A DNA stretch of 64,000 bases from assembly GCA_030220185.1 (NCBI GenBank), contig JASPKZ010007797.1, forward strand, positions 4,702,501 through 4,766,500, written 5' to 3'. Positions 10,947 through 22,040 of this stretch are shown here, one piece after another (position 1 is the first letter of the stretch; each line of letters begins with the position of its first letter). Position numbers and translations under genes: made by a program. Below the pieces are notes generated by a model. That model saw only the letters and a list, made by a program, of their open reading frames with translations. It was not told where the DNA came from and did no database searches. The stretch is from Diploptera punctata (lineage: Eukaryota; Arthropoda; Insecta; Blattodea; Blaberidae).

Positions 10947-11342
10947 AGTCTGGACTAGTGGTTATGCTCCTTACCTGTGGTTCCAATAGTCACAGTGAAA
11001 CCTGGCCAGAGTCAATGGATTTTTTAGGACAGAAAAATCCAAGGAGCAAGTCTTCCAGGAGGGACTTTAAAGCCAAGGGTCCCGAGTCTGAAGATTTTCA
11101 GGCTCATAAAATATTCTTAAGCCTGAGTAAAAAGGCCTCTACACAAAATTTACTGACATTAACATCCTAGTAATACCTTAGTTGCATGTTAGATGTCTCA
11201 TAGGGTCGATGTGTTGACTGCATACCATCCATGACATCTATGACTATGAGCAAACATGGTAATTAAAAATTAACTTTGTCTAGTAACTCATTATTAAGGA
11301 GAGGCTATGGTTCAACAATGGGTTACGTCATTATACATAGAT
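10947..11342 (+). mobile_element. SINE family 1 with 11-bp TSD
   Basis: A tRNA-like head (GACTAGTGGTTATGCTCC) and the family-1 body. It is flanked by exact TGTGCTACAAT duplications (10936-10946 and 11343-11353). It was inserted into a family-2 SINE, so family 1 was active later than that copy of family 2. Confidence 0.85.
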
Positions 11343-11475
11343 TGTGCTACAATAAGTAGCCGTTCCAGATTGAGAAATCACACTGGTGGACACGACATGC
11401 TTGACACATGTGGATGTAGCCTGCTGGTGAACCAAGGACCTTATAGGCCTATCACATCTTCGAGTGTTATTGTAT
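11343..11475 (+). mobile_element. SINE family 2, right half
   Basis: Continues family 2 with 'ACACATGTGGATGT' and 'TATAGGCCTATC', as in 36110 and 52600. Confidence 0.6.
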
Positions 11476-11696
11476 AATCAGAATAATTAGTAGGACTAGG
11501 ATTTTTATAACCTAAAACCACTGAAATATGCAAAAATATATAATTGCAGTTATTACCTAAAATTTACAAAAATATGCAATGTAACAAAAAATATGACAAT
11601 AATAATATGAAATTATTTCAGTTGTAAAATCAAATAGTAAATCAGTTTATGACAATTAACTATTTATTTTAAGAATAACAGCAAATGAGATGTGAT

Positions 11697-11985
11697 TTAT
11701 GCACCGTACAGCAGGCTACACAAAGTGGGACCATAAAAGAAATGAAATTATGGAAGAGTTGGATGTAGAACCCATTCTTCACCATATACAAAACCACCAG
11801 AACAACTGGAAAGCCCAATCTTCAACGAATGCCATCTCATAGAATTCCAAAAGCCATACTTTGCTAATGCCACCAAGGCAAAGGATCGCTGGGACGTCCA
11901 AAAAAGCGCTGGATGGAAAATTCCTCTTTGAGACCATAACAGGTCACACGGCCTAATACTTGCATTGATGATGATGATGATGATT
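11697..11985 (+). mobile_element. LINE RT C-terminal fragment with GAT tail
   Basis: Encodes 'HRTAGYTKWDHKRNEIMEEL', then 'EPILHHIQNHQNNWKAQ', with a later frameshift, and ends in (GAT)n at about 11968-11983. Same family as 2817 and 40655, and 5'-truncated. Confidence 0.7.
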
Positions 11986-11989
11986 TTAA

Positions 11990-12640
11990 GAATAAAATGC
12001 AAATGAGAAGCAAACTTAATTTTTTAATTTGATATTGTAGCATGCTTTTATTATATTAAAATTATCAGTAGCTAGCTGCTTGTCGTTAGACGATACATAA
12101 ATATTTGCTCAGGTATATACGTAAGGGAATACTCTGAATTGAAATGAAATAGGATAGGAAGATAGATTTTACAAGAAACAAAATTCTGAGAAATTTAACT
12201 CAAACATGGAAGAAAAAGTTTACTCCTCAAAAGAGTTAAAATATGATGAATATGACCAATAAATTGCTATAATATGGCCAAATATGCATAAATATGACAT
12301 AAATAAGTACTTTGACTCAATTAGTTTTTGTATAAAAAGCATTTATGTATTTTTAAGAAACATATCACTCTTATCAAAAAAAATATGTGCTATATCATAA
12401 AAATCCTAGCCCTAATAATTAGTATATTGTACGTATATTATCTGTGCTATGAATATGTCTTTTGTATATTTGTGCCGGTTGAAGGAAGAGAAAGTCTTAT
12501 GGCCTTAACTCTGCCATTATTATAATAATAGAACATTCATATTTCATTGCCTGAAATGTGTGCCGTCACTCCTGCAAAATAACAGAGCTACACAGTGCAT
12601 TCTGAGTGCATATGGTAAAAAAAAAAATTCCTGGAGTGTC
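11990..12640. other. No recognised feature
   Basis: AT-rich, with a short low-complexity frame at 12328-12525 that does not resemble a protein domain. Confidence 0.4.
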
Positions 12641-12644
12641 ATTC

Positions 12645-12775
12645 ACTGTTGGGACCCAGCATCGTGAGGTTGAGAAACACAGATGCAATGACTGATGGAC
12701 TCCGACATGCTGTGATTGATGTACGTAGATGTGAGATCAGCGCCTTCTAGGCCTGTCGCACTATGTAATTTTTAT
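12645..12775 (+). mobile_element. SINE family 2, 3' fragment
   Basis: Contains 'GGGACCCAGCATCGTGAGG' and 'TTCTAGGCCTGTCGCAC', the 3' half of the family also seen at 35955-36160. Confidence 0.6.
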
Positions 12776-12783
12776 TCTATATA

Positions 12784-13041
12784 GTGAATGTTTTGTTAGT
12801 ACAGTTCAGCATTGATTATCCAAAACAATGGTTAATGGGAAGCATTCAAGTTGGCAAATTTAAATTTGCACGCGTGAGTGTAGACATTCCACTAGTGCTG
12901 GACTGGCCAGCTAAAAAATGTTTAGGACAACAAATATGTTATGCTACCTTTAAAAGATTTGCAAGGTTTAGTGGCAAAAAGAAAAGTATCAGCTCTGAAG
13001 CAAAACAATTTTTTGGATTTCTTTTTAAAACAGTAGGGTAG
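12784..13041 (+). other. Unrecognised open frame, 85 codons
   Basis: An open stretch with no recognised domain. The start (GATTATCCAAAACAATGG) resembles a pogo/Tigger terminus, so this is more likely a transposon remnant than a gene. No splice sites that fit the Mdm2 reading were seen. Confidence 0.25.
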
Positions 13042-13089
13042 GAATAAATATGGTCACTCATAGAAATACATTATATAATAGAAATGGAC

Positions 13090-13745
13090 AGTTAATGAAA
13101 AATGAAGGAAATTTTTGAAGCAGTGGCTGAATTCAAAATGCCTAGGAACAATAATTATAAGCAGGAATGAGTTTGGAGTTCAATTATGATTACTCATTAC
13201 GGGAATTTTTATTGTTCCAACTTCTCTCAAAAACTGAAAATATATTAAACTGTTATTCTTCCAGTTGTATTATATGGATGTGAAACACAGACTTCTTTAA
13301 GGGAGGAGAAAACATTACGGGTTTTTTTTTTAGAATAAAGTTCTTACAGATATTTTTGTAGCAAAGAGAGATGAACAGACAGACAAATGGAGAAGACTTC
13401 ATAACAGTGAAACATATGATCTTTATGGGAAACCAGATGTAATAAGAACAATTAAGTCCCGTAGATTGTGATGGGCAGTACCTGTGGCACAAATGGGGAA
13501 TGAAAGAGGTGCATGGAAACTCCTAGTAGGAAAACCAAAGTGAATGAACCCTGTAGGCAGACCAAGAATTAGGTGGGGTATTAATAATATTAATCATGAT
13601 TTCAGAGAGATAAGTTATACAGGAGATGATTTAAAATGTTGGGTCAGTATAAGGATGCATGGAGAGCTTATGTCTGTGCAGCCATGAACCTATGAGTTTA
13701 TTAATGCCAGTGAATGAGTTAGTTATAAGTACTTTAGTGCTGATT
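13090..13745 (+). mobile_element. Non-LTR retrotransposon 3' end, family A
   Basis: Encodes 'LPVVLYGCETQT', 'KPDVIRTIKSRRL', 'AVPVAQMGNERGAWKLL' and 'GRPRIRWGINN' with several breaks. This is the typical tail of an insect LINE reverse transcriptase. The 3' end holds 'GCCATGAACCTATGAG', which recurs at 55840 and 63970. Confidence 0.75.
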
Positions 13746-13899
13746 TAGAACTTTTCATATTGAATTTCAATGTTTTGTGACATGTATGATACACTTGTTT
13801 TGGATATTGAATGCTCTACAGTACATTCATTTGTAAAAGAGACTGGTCTATTGTAACAATGTTACTAATCTTATAATTGTATTTGTGTTATTGATCTAG

Positions 13900-14037
13900 T
13901 TAATCATTATGAAATTGGAGAACCGCCTGCAAAACTGCCCAACTATAATTTCTTTTACACGTTGGAATCTGAATCAGAAAAAGGTTCATCCGATGACGAC
14001 AGTGAAAGTGTTCGAAGTGATCAAGGCAAAGAGACTG
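13900..14037 (+). CDS. Mdm2: Mdm2 exon: linker before the acidic domain
   Basis: The segment is open between an AG (13898-13899) and GTGAGT (14038). It reads NHYEIGEPPAKLPNYNFFYT and then a Ser/Asp/Glu-rich run (ESESEKGSSDDDSESVRSD). It starts with the last two bases of a codon and ends after the first base of one (phase 1), which fits the next exon exactly. The acidic Ser-rich character fits the region between the p53-binding and acidic domains in Mdm2, but there is no diagnostic motif. The call therefore rests on coding character, splice sites and phase. The upstream polypyrimidine tract is weak, so the exact 5' boundary is less sure. Confidence 0.62.
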
Positions 14038-14422
14038 GTGAGTTTATCATTAGTTAAAAATAAATTTATTTAAAAACAGGTTTACAATGTAATAAAACAA
14101 CTTCCTGTGCTTAAAAGGTTTTAAATTTTTATCTTCTTTCTTCTCTATCTTCCCATTTCAACTCTTCCAGACCTATCTCCCTCATACCTCTTCTTACATC
14201 ATCCATTCATTTAAATCTACGTCGACCTCTCTTTCCTAACCCAGGTAGGAACCATTTCAAAGCTTATTTGGGTAATATTTCTCTGGCATCCTACATATAT
14301 GACCATACGTAGTAAAACTGTTCAGGGCTTACGAAGTAAGGAGGCACCAATAGTATATGACTGTTTGGTCCAACACATTTGGAGTCATATGCCAGATTTT
14401 TTTTCCCCATGACATATTGTAG

Positions 14423-14818
14423 TTGGCCGCGGTGAAGTAGTTGTTATGCTCCTTACTTCTGTTCCTGAGGGTTGTGGGTTCAAACCTGGCTGGGGTTGAT
14501 GGATTTTTTAGAAGGGAAAAATCCAAGAAGCAAGTCTTCTGGGAGGGACTTTAAGTCATGGGTCCCGAGCCTGAAGATTTTCAGGCTCGTAAAAGATCCT
14601 TAAGCCTGAATAAAAAGGCCTCTAAGCAAAATTTACCGACCTCAACATCCTAGAAATACCTTAGTTGTCTGTTAGATGTCTCATTGGGACAGTATGTTGA
14701 CTGCATGCCATTCAAGACATGGTAACTAACATTAACTTGTTCTAGTAACTTTTAGCAAAGGAGAGGCTATGGCTCAACAATGGGCTATGCCATTATATAT
14801 AGATAGATAGATAGATTA
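14423..14818 (+). mobile_element. SINE family 1 in Mdm2 intron
   Basis: A full family-1 unit: head GGCCGCGGTGAAGTAGTTG, B-box-like GGTTCAAACC, body, and a (TAGA)n tail at about 14803-14817. Confidence 0.8.
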
Positions 14819-14819
14819 T

Positions 14820-15279
14820 ATTTTAAAATTTGAATAATTTAAAATAAATTATTTTTACTCACCTCGTTTCCTGTCTCCTTATTAATTCCAATGAATTTAA
14901 ATAAATTAGCTAATAGCAGACATGCTAAATAAATGAAATATTGAGAATTAATTAAATTGAATGAGTAATTTTGAAAAGGGATCATCTACAGCTGATCAAA
15001 TTTTACAGGAGAAGGAAAAAAAACTGACTTGACTTGTTCAGGATAAAGCATTGAATCTGAAGTTGCTACTGAACAAAGTCGGAAAGTGGTAAAGGAATAG
15101 TGTAGTTGATCCGTTCTCATGCAGAAACGATGAAAGTAGGTATGTAAACTTGGAATAACGAAAAAAGTTATTTCAGAAAAAATAGTAATGATCCCTTTTC
15201 GAAATTACTCATTCAATTATATGGAATACAAATTTGTTCTTCACTTAATGCTCAAGGTAAGCAACATTTCATTTGACTG
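14820..15279. other. Intronic spacer
   Basis: No recognised element or coding segment. Confidence 0.4.
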
Positions 15280-15420
15280 TTTAACTCATGCCTCAAATGG
15301 GAGTCTAATACCAATTCACATTTCAATGAATTTTGTTTTACAAAAAATCACAGTCTTGTTTCACTTCAGTGTTTATCTACTTCTGTTTATCATCTTAAAG
15401 AAAGCTCCTCCTTTTAATTA
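15280..15420 (+). repeat. AT-rich dispersed repeat, first part
   Basis: Matches 63488-63620 (TTTAACTCATGCC, AAATGGGAGTC, AAAGAAAGCTCCTCCTT). The remainder of the same repeat follows at 16735-17003 after an insertion and is broken again by the 17008 transposon. Confidence 0.75.
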
Positions 15421-15463
15421 AAATATACAGTCAATATGCCCAATTCACCAATTAATGTTTTAA

Positions 15464-16490
15464 AATTGAGGGGCTCAGTGGAATAAGGACCCATCTCAAC
15501 CAATGGTTGATTTCTAGTTATTTGCAGATTATGTATCCTCTGGCATCTTCTGTTAATCTTTAGAAGTTCATAATTCTAACTTTGCTCAAAAGATGGTAAA
15601 TGTGACTTTATGTGTAAGAAAAATTTCTGACTTCTTCACGCGCGCGGGATATAAAGGCCCATCCCAACTGCTGACACGTGACCGTATATTGTCCGCTACT
15701 CTGTGGTCTGCTGCAATACTGGCTAGCATTGCCGGCAAATATCAGTAGATGCAGAATGGCTGATGTGACAGGTTCTTGTGCGAATGGAAATAGTGTAATG
15801 AAATCTAAGAAAAGAGTAATTGAGATAAATGCAGAAGATTTAAAAAATTGGATAACTTAATAAAATGTTCACAAAGAGAAATGTGACGCTGGACAAGCGT
15901 AAGGTAGACATCAGAAAAGCATCTTGAGTTTACTTTTGTGGAAAATAGACATATAATGTACGTAAAATCCGGTTTCGGTGACTTGACTTTAGAGGAAGAA
16001 ATGAGCCTTTTAAAAAAAAGGGAAAGGAAAGTGTCCTGTATTACGATATGTAATATTCACAACAAAATATCCTAATGGTAGGATGATAAAGAAGACAACA
16101 TGACTCATGATATTTGTACCACCTGTACACAGCAGCCTTAAATCACATAATGATACAAATAATGCAAACGTAGAATACGTAGATTAATGTAATATTCAAG
16201 TTAAAAAGTGTTATTTTAAGTTTTATTTTTATTTAATTAAATTATTTTAATTTGTTATTTATGTTGTGTTTTTCATATTCTCAATTTTCTTTTCTTTGAT
16301 TAGACATAAGAAACAATATAATGATCTATACATTTGCAGGCAGAAAGCTTATTTTATGTACAAGACATGTACCAAATATTATCAGTGTGTGCTCTATATA
16401 TTTTACTCAATGTAGAATTTAATAAAATGCAATTTTTCTCCAAACTAAGTGCAGTTGGGATGGGCCCTTATTCCACTGACCCCCTCAATT
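15464..16490. mobile_element. Nonautonomous TIR element inserted in the AT-rich repeat
   Basis: Inverted repeats of about 37 bp (34 matches) start AATTGAGGGG at 15464 and end CCCCTCAATT at 16490. Inside is a TATAAAG-containing block (15647-15665) that repeats part of the TIR (GGCCCATCCCAACTG), and a short frame at 15678-15860 that I do not recognise. Target duplication was not determined. Confidence 0.6.
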
Positions 16491-16734
16491 GTCAACATGT
16501 TCTGAACAGGTCAGAGCATTATTTTGCAGTGACTGACTCTCCAACAAATACATTGAATACAGCAAATAGTGAACAGATTTCTTCGTACTACATATTTGAT
16601 AATTGTGTATTCAATAATTGTGTTTTTAAATAATGATTTTACTGAGTTGTTTACTAAAAATATTAATTAATAACCTATAATGTTAGTTATAATGTACAGT
16701 TTGATGTGTTTAATTTTTTCTTCACTAGGGTGCA

Positions 16735-17003
16735 TTCTTACAATATTGCAGTTCTATTTGGCAATAAATAATAAGATCAAGTTGCAGTGAAATATAACCA
16801 CACATTTCTCATTTGTTTTCAAATATTGCCATTTACATTAAATATATAAATATTTTAAAATAACCATATTTAAATAATAATTTTTGAGTAAACTGCTTAA
16901 TTTTATTTGTTAAATAGTCCTAATAAATGCCACTCTTGATTTCCAAATCCTCTAGATCAATTCACGAGTCACTTAGTGAATTTATCAATAATTTGGAAAT
17001 CGC
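16735..17003 (+). repeat. AT-rich dispersed repeat, second part, with terminal hairpin
   Basis: Matches 63620-63905. It ends with a small hairpin in which GATTTCCAAAT at 16938 pairs with ATTTGGAAATC near 16991. Confidence 0.75.
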
Positions 17004-17553
17004 CCATGGGTCATTCCATTGTCACTCACATTACAATTTGACTATTTTCCCACCTTAAATTTTACTATAAATCTATAGTCCTAAGTAAATTTAAAACATC
17101 AATAAAACATGCTTATTCTTCATTAAATTCTCTACATTTTGATATATTTTCTTTGAATTTTGAATTACAATAAATAGACAAAAAAAAATTAAAATGTACG
17201 TGTCACTCACATTACAGGAAAAAGACATGATAAATTTCACTATACAGAAAAATGAAGTTCCCTGCTCTTGTAAAAGTTCTGGAAAAACAATTTTTTAGCT
17301 GTACATTAATGAGACACACAGGTTATTACAGCAAACATTTTAATTTATTGTGGTAAATCTGAAATGAATAAACACAACTTTTATCTGTCACTCACATTAC
17401 AGTATTTTGTCACTCACATTACATAATCAACAACATGACAAAATGGTTGATAATCATGATTGATTTACAATTATGTACCAAAAAATAAATGTAATACAAA
17501 TCAGTACATAACATGTGTAAATATATAAAACAGATGATAGTAGATATAAATAC

Positions 17554-17797
17554 TAATATTTAATTTTAGGAAGTTATATTTTGAGGTTATTTTAATTATA
17601 TTATTTTTGGTCTGGACATCTTACCTCAATATTAATGTTGATTTGTTCTTGGACATGTTTCAAAACAATTCTCTGTTTTATCTTCAGCTTTCCCAGACTG
17701 GGAAAGCTGAAGATAAAACAGAGAATTGTTTTGAAACATGTCCAAGAACAAATCAACATTAATATTGAGGTAAGATGTCCAGACCAAAAATAATATA
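17554..17797. mobile_element. Hammerhead-bearing hairpin element, 244 bp, 12-bp TSD
   Basis: An almost perfect hairpin with no protein sequence, flanked by exact AGATATAAATAC (17542-17553 and 17798-17809). Each arm has a hammerhead core: minus TCTTCAG at 17681-17687 and plus CTGAAGA at 17707-17713. Stem II is AAAACA/TGTTTT, then GAAA, stem III AC-AT-GT, and GTC as cleavage triplet. Stem I is not evident because the arm stops just upstream of the core. The same unit recurs at 44484-44717, and one arm at 21769-21910. Confidence 0.85.
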
Positions 17798-17899
17798 AGA
17801 TATAAATACATTTGAGCAACATTTATTTCCATTTTAAATTTATAATAAATTCTGTTACCCCTTCACTCCAACTCGGGATCTTTATTAACGAACACTATG

Positions 17900-19328
17900 T
17901 CTCCCTTGTTGACAGTAAACTGATTTACATTCTCCCACCTTTTTAAAAATGCACCTTTACTTCACAGTCAGCATCGATTGAAAACTGACAAATTGCAGCA
18001 TAATGCAGTATTGAGCATTTTCCTTGCAGCTCCACTTTTACACATTTTGCAGTTATGACATCCTGTGTACAGGTCTCTCTTTAGAATTACTTCCAATTAT
18101 TCGACATGCTATGCTTTGATACAAAATAAGTTTCCAATTCATTTTTGAGAGACATGGCATGGATTTTTGAGATTTCACCAATGATGGGTGCTACCTCAAA
18201 AACTTTATCCAGCTTCATTTTGTGATTTCTTTCTTCTATATCTACAGGTTTATATTCACAATTATATTTACAGATGATACTTTTCTGGCTACTTCAGAAA
18301 AATGTATGCATTAAAAACTTGAGACTTTCTTGATAAGACGTGCGTTCTAACTTGCCTCTTCACAGTCTCACCAGTGCCGTACACAGGATCTTTGCCATTG
18401 AAGTGGCAAAATAGTTCAATTTTATCACCTGCAGTTTATGCTTTGTTTCAGCACATTCAGACTAGCTGCAATATATCAGTTTTTAAATTGTGAACTTGTT
18501 CCACCTGACCAAATACTGACTTCATTTATTTCAGTTGGAATTTCTTCAAGTAGCCTGTCTGTATATGCAACCACATTGTGTTTTTTATGATATAGGTTAT
18601 CAGACACTGACTATGGGATGATGTTCTCCAGAATACCAGGCTGCTGCAATAAACTGACTTGAGGTTGACCCAATGAAAACATTGTATTTCATCTTATGCA
18701 GAACAAGTAAAATTTTCAGAGAAGTCCACCTGTATGACTTCAATATTTGGTTTGAAGTTGGAAGATGTAGCCATTAACCTTTCTTCATTATAGAATTTTG
18801 CCTGTTCTCTTTTCACAAAACAATGTTCCAAGAAAGAGAGCAATAGAGAAAGTATATATTCTGCCAAATCAGCTGTACTATCTTCCTCCTGAACCTGGCT
18901 GAACGTCCTTCTTTTCTTCATACATGCCATGACGTGGAGACCTCTTGATTATTAAAGACTTTCTCCTGCAAGTGATTGTACAACCTGTCTTTGTAATCAG
19001 CATTTCATGACCCAGCAAACTTATTTTGCTGACAGGCATACGATTTCAACCAGATATGATGATGAGTAACATGCCGGAACTACATGGTGCAAATTCTCAG
19101 ACACCTAAGTCTAGCAACATGTTTTCTCTTTTTTCTTTTTTCTTCTTCTTCAATTGAGATCTTGACTTCCTTATTATGATTCTTCAATTTCTCTTTCTTC
19201 TTTTCTCTATATCTCCTTATACAGATTGTATGCTGTTCTTTATACTCATTGTAATTACCTTTCTCCTTAAGCTTCTGCCTCATTTTTCTCATTCTCTCAG
19301 CAGAGGTTGATGGAATTTTGGCGATCAC
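17900..19328 (-). pseudogene. Remnant of an unnamed transposon protein
   Basis: Two minus-strand pieces are readable. The piece at 19328-19080 is a very basic N-terminus (STSAERMRKMRQKLKEKGNY, then RRYREKKKEK). The piece at 18930-18694 reads LLSFLEHCFVKREQAKFY and ends VIQVDFSENFTCSA. The 'QVDF(S/A)EN' wording is familiar from uncharacterised transposon-linked proteins of insects and cnidarians, but I know no function for them. The rest down to 17900 is broken. Its position between the transposon ends indicates that it is the element's own gene. Confidence 0.55.
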
Positions 19329-20115
19329 AGAATGAAAACAATGTCCAATAATGTCAAATTTTATTCCGTCGCTAAAAATAAGTTAGGTAATTTTCTTCTC
19401 CTGAAATGAGTGAAAACACTATACTTTAAGTTTTTCATTGTCACTCACATTTACCTTAATATAATTTGATATATCACATTAAATAAAATTCATAGGAAGT
19501 TGTTAATTTCACCCAATAACATTCTTTACCTCTCTTTAATAATACCAGATTTTTAATAAAAATGAACAACATTAATAAAATGACATATTTTGTCACTCAC
19601 ATTACACATTAATATGCAAATTCTAAATTTAATATTACTCTGTCCAATCAACATCTATATAAGTGCTTTTTGCTTTATTTCATACATCAAAGTATGAGAA
19701 AGGAAATTACAAACTCCCAATATATTATGTTGCTGTAAAATTTTAAAAAAACTTACCTTGAAGTTATTGAAAGTAGGGTAATAACATCTGCAGAAAACGT
19801 CACTATCTTCTTGGAGCCAGAACAACAAAGAAATAGGTTTCCCACATAAATGCTATTGTGAAACAGGAAGTCCAAAGAGTAGACAACCTTACAATAAAAA
19901 AATAAACGCAAATATACAATATTAAAAAATAGACCAAAATGTCCCTTTTATCATGGAATGACCCCCATGGCACCTTATGATCATTGTGTTGTTGGAAAAG
20001 TCTTTGTAATTAAATCCGTACTTGTAATCTAATTTTCAAAGACTAATTATACATAAAACATACCACATACATTTATTGTAAAAATCTATAACAAATGTTT
20101 TTTTCTTCAAATTAG

Positions 20116-20261
20116 AATATGCTAAGGACACAAGTGACACGACGACCCACAGTGACTGTTCTAGTGAAGAGGATTTCACGGTGAAAGTAGAATATGAAGT
20201 TGAAAGTTTATCTGAGAAAGAAAATCCTCTAGGAAACAGCAGCTTATCTTCTGATACAGAT
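20116..20261 (+). CDS. Mdm2: Mdm2 exon: acidic domain
   Basis: Bounded by TTAG (acceptor ending 20115) and GTAAGT (20262). With the carried-over G it reads EYAKDTSDTTTHSDCSSEED, then FTVKVEYEVESLSEKENPLG, and ends in SSDTD at phase 0. The 'V-E-(F/Y)-EVESL' motif is the signature of the Mdm2 central acidic region, which in vertebrates helps bind the p53 core domain and ribosomal proteins. The length (49 codons with the split one) and acidic composition fit the family. Confidence 0.88.
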
Positions 20262-20317
20262 GTAAGTATACATGCACACTTTTTCCCATGGAAAGTTTTT
20301 TGGCAAAACAATACAAC

Positions 20318-21090
20318 TTATTGATAATAAGTTTGGTCTGTTTAATTCCTACCTCATATCGTAGTTTCTGTTAGACATATGTTTCAAGGCATGTTAGCCT
20401 CCTCTTCAGTAGTTACAGATTGGCTTTTCCCAAGTTCTCTGCCTTGGATCTCGACTTCTTCCTCTTTCTGTGGTCCAAAGAACTTGCTAGTTAGGTACCT
20501 CTCGCTGGGAATTTCAAAATTCATAATTCTCTCCTTGTTTTTCTGTATGTAGATTTTTTCCCATATGGTGAGTTTGTTTGTGTTTTATAACTTTATCAAT
20601 GTTGTGTTTAAATCTATTTCGTGTTTTGTGTCCAAACGTGAGCAGCTATTATTGCCTCACTATGATGGTTGTCCAGTGGCTCGCTTTGTTTCCCCACAGC
20701 TGTTATATATAATCAAATACAAAGATGCCGACTACTGCCACTATAATAACTCCGCATGTTAATCATTGTCAAGCATTGTCGTGCAGCACCTACCTTTATA
20801 TAAATGGACAACCACCATAGTGACTGATAATACTGTAGATTTTTTTACTTCCACCTTTTTTTTTTTTACATTTCTTATGTGTTCTTTGGTTCTATTGGTT
20901 AAATTTTTCTTTGTTTTCCCTATACTATCATCAATCTTTTCAGTTTTTATGGTTTTTATTAGTTTGTTTAGGCTATAATCATTCTTTGGTGCTAATCAGA
21001 TATTAAATTTTTCAAACCTTTTAGAATTTATTGTGTGACAGAAACAATGATATGAGGTAAGAATTAAACAGACCATACTTATTATTCATC
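20318..21090. mobile_element. Penelope-like palindrome in Mdm2 intron
   Basis: Outer arms are inverted ('GGTCTGTTTAATTC' at 20334 against 'GAATTAAACAGACC' at 21061). The minus-strand arm encodes the PLE ORF tail (LTIWEKIYIQKNK, then MNFEIP) around 20480-20570, with further ORF remnants to about 21000. The left arm carries a complete hammerhead motif (20368-20418); the right arm is truncated. Confidence 0.7.
20368..20418 (-). ncRNA. Hammerhead ribozyme motif, complete core
   Basis: Minus strand: core CTGAAGA (20409-20403), stem II AGGC/GCCT with loop TAACAT, GAAA (20385-20382), stem III ACA/TGT inside ACATATGT, cleavage triplet GTC (after 20374). Stem I has six pairs (CTGT/ACAG plus TA/TA) with a 3-nt bulge, a layout expected for type I hammerheads with a stem I loop. 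Confidence 0.75.
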
Positions 21091-21099
21091 AGCATCAAG

Positions 21100-21765
21100 C
21101 ATTAGACCTTAAGGTCTGTTCCGATCTCATGCTAGAATTGGTCTGACAATCTTTTACTGGCTCTTCCAACATTTCTTTGTCCTAGTGGTTTGTAATGAAG
21201 AATCTGTTTTGGAATTCTATTGTTATCCATTCTATTGATGTGGTCCATCCATTCATCTCTGTATTATTCTATTCTATGTAATAGTTTGAAAATATTTAAT
21301 TCACTTCATATATTTTCATTTTGTTTTCGATCTGTTATTTAGCCAGCCACACACCTCAGAAACCTCATTTCTGACGATCTTGTAGAAGATCATCATAATA
21401 ACTCCGGCCGTAAAAGCCTAAGTCAATATACTCATTTCTGACGTTTCTATTCTTTGTTCGTGGTTTTTAAAGACCAGGTGTTCCGATTCATATAGTAGTG
21501 TTGGAATTGCCATTGTTTTATAAAATTTTAAAAGTGTCTCCTTTCTTGTTCCTTTGAGACTTTGTTTTAGGGTGCCACACATTAATTAAATTTATTTATT
21601 TTGTGTTCAATGTCTTCACTTTTTCTATATGACACATTGTATCCCAGGTAATTAAAATTGCTCACCCGTTCTATTATTTTATTCTCTAATTGGATTTTTA
21701 CTCTTAGTGGCTCATACACTTGAAAAGCTAAAACTTTTGTTTTATGAGTAGATATTTTCAAGTTG
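21100..21765 (-). mobile_element. LINE RT C-terminal fragment
   Basis: On the minus strand, 21290-21120 encodes a 'YRDEWMDHINRMDNNRIPKQ' type segment followed by a G-Q-R-N-V-G tail, and 21765-21350 holds earlier RT tail pieces. Frames are broken. Confidence 0.6.
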
Positions 21766-21768
21766 TAT

Positions 21769-21910
21769 GTATATAATATTTAATTTTAGGAAGTTATATT
21801 TTGAGGTTATTTTAATTATATTATTTTTAGTCTGGACATCTTACCTCAATATTAATGTTGATTTGTTCTTGAACATGTTTCAAAATTCTGTTTTATCGTC
21901 AGCTCTCCCA
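21769..21910 (-). mobile_element. Single arm of the hammerhead hairpin element
   Basis: Same start (AATATTTAATTTTAGGAAG) and arm as at 17554 and 44484, ending just after the core (CTGACGA on the minus strand). It is joined directly to a PLE palindrome that begins GGAAAGTAAACATTATGAGG, so one unit seems to have been cut by the other. Confidence 0.65.
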
Positions 21911-21992
21911 GGAAAGTAAACATTATAAGGTTATATCATTAATAGTAAGTGGAGAACATATTTTTAACGACTCACCTCATATAATTTTAAAT

Positions 21993-22040
21993 TTCTTTGA
22001 TACCGGATGTTTCAGACAATATCTTGTCCCTCTTCAGTCA
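21993..22040 (-). ncRNA. Hammerhead ribozyme motif, complete core
   Basis: Minus strand: core CTGAAGA (22037-22031), stem II GACAA/TTGTC with loop GATA, GAAA, stem III AC/GT with a 5-nt loop, cleavage triplet GTA (after 22001). Stem I has three pairs (TGA/TCA) next to the core. It starts just downstream of the PLE stop codon region. Confidence 0.75.

Larger units (their letters stand above)
17008..19964 (-). mobile_element. GGGTCATTCCA-ended DNA transposon with subterminal repeats
   Basis: Ends GGGTCATTCCAT and ATGGAATGACCC are inverted, and CCAT flanks both sides (17004-17007 and 19965-19968). The 63-kb copy of the host repeat lacks the element, which confirms an insertion. The 15-mer TGTCACTCACATTAC occurs at 17020, 17201, 17386, 17409 and 19591, plus a 16-nt variant at 19439, all in + orientation. 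A minus-strand gene remnant lies at 17900-19328. A hammerhead hairpin (17554-17797) inserted later. Superfamily not assigned. Confidence 0.75.

Noticed and set aside
17601..17832. Minus-strand 66-73-codon proteins over the hairpin
   Set aside because: They read through a near-perfect hairpin that recurs at 44561-44818; not genes.
20565..20978. Hydrophobic frames as membrane proteins
   Set aside because: They are the antisense of the PLE ORF in the 20318-21090 palindrome.
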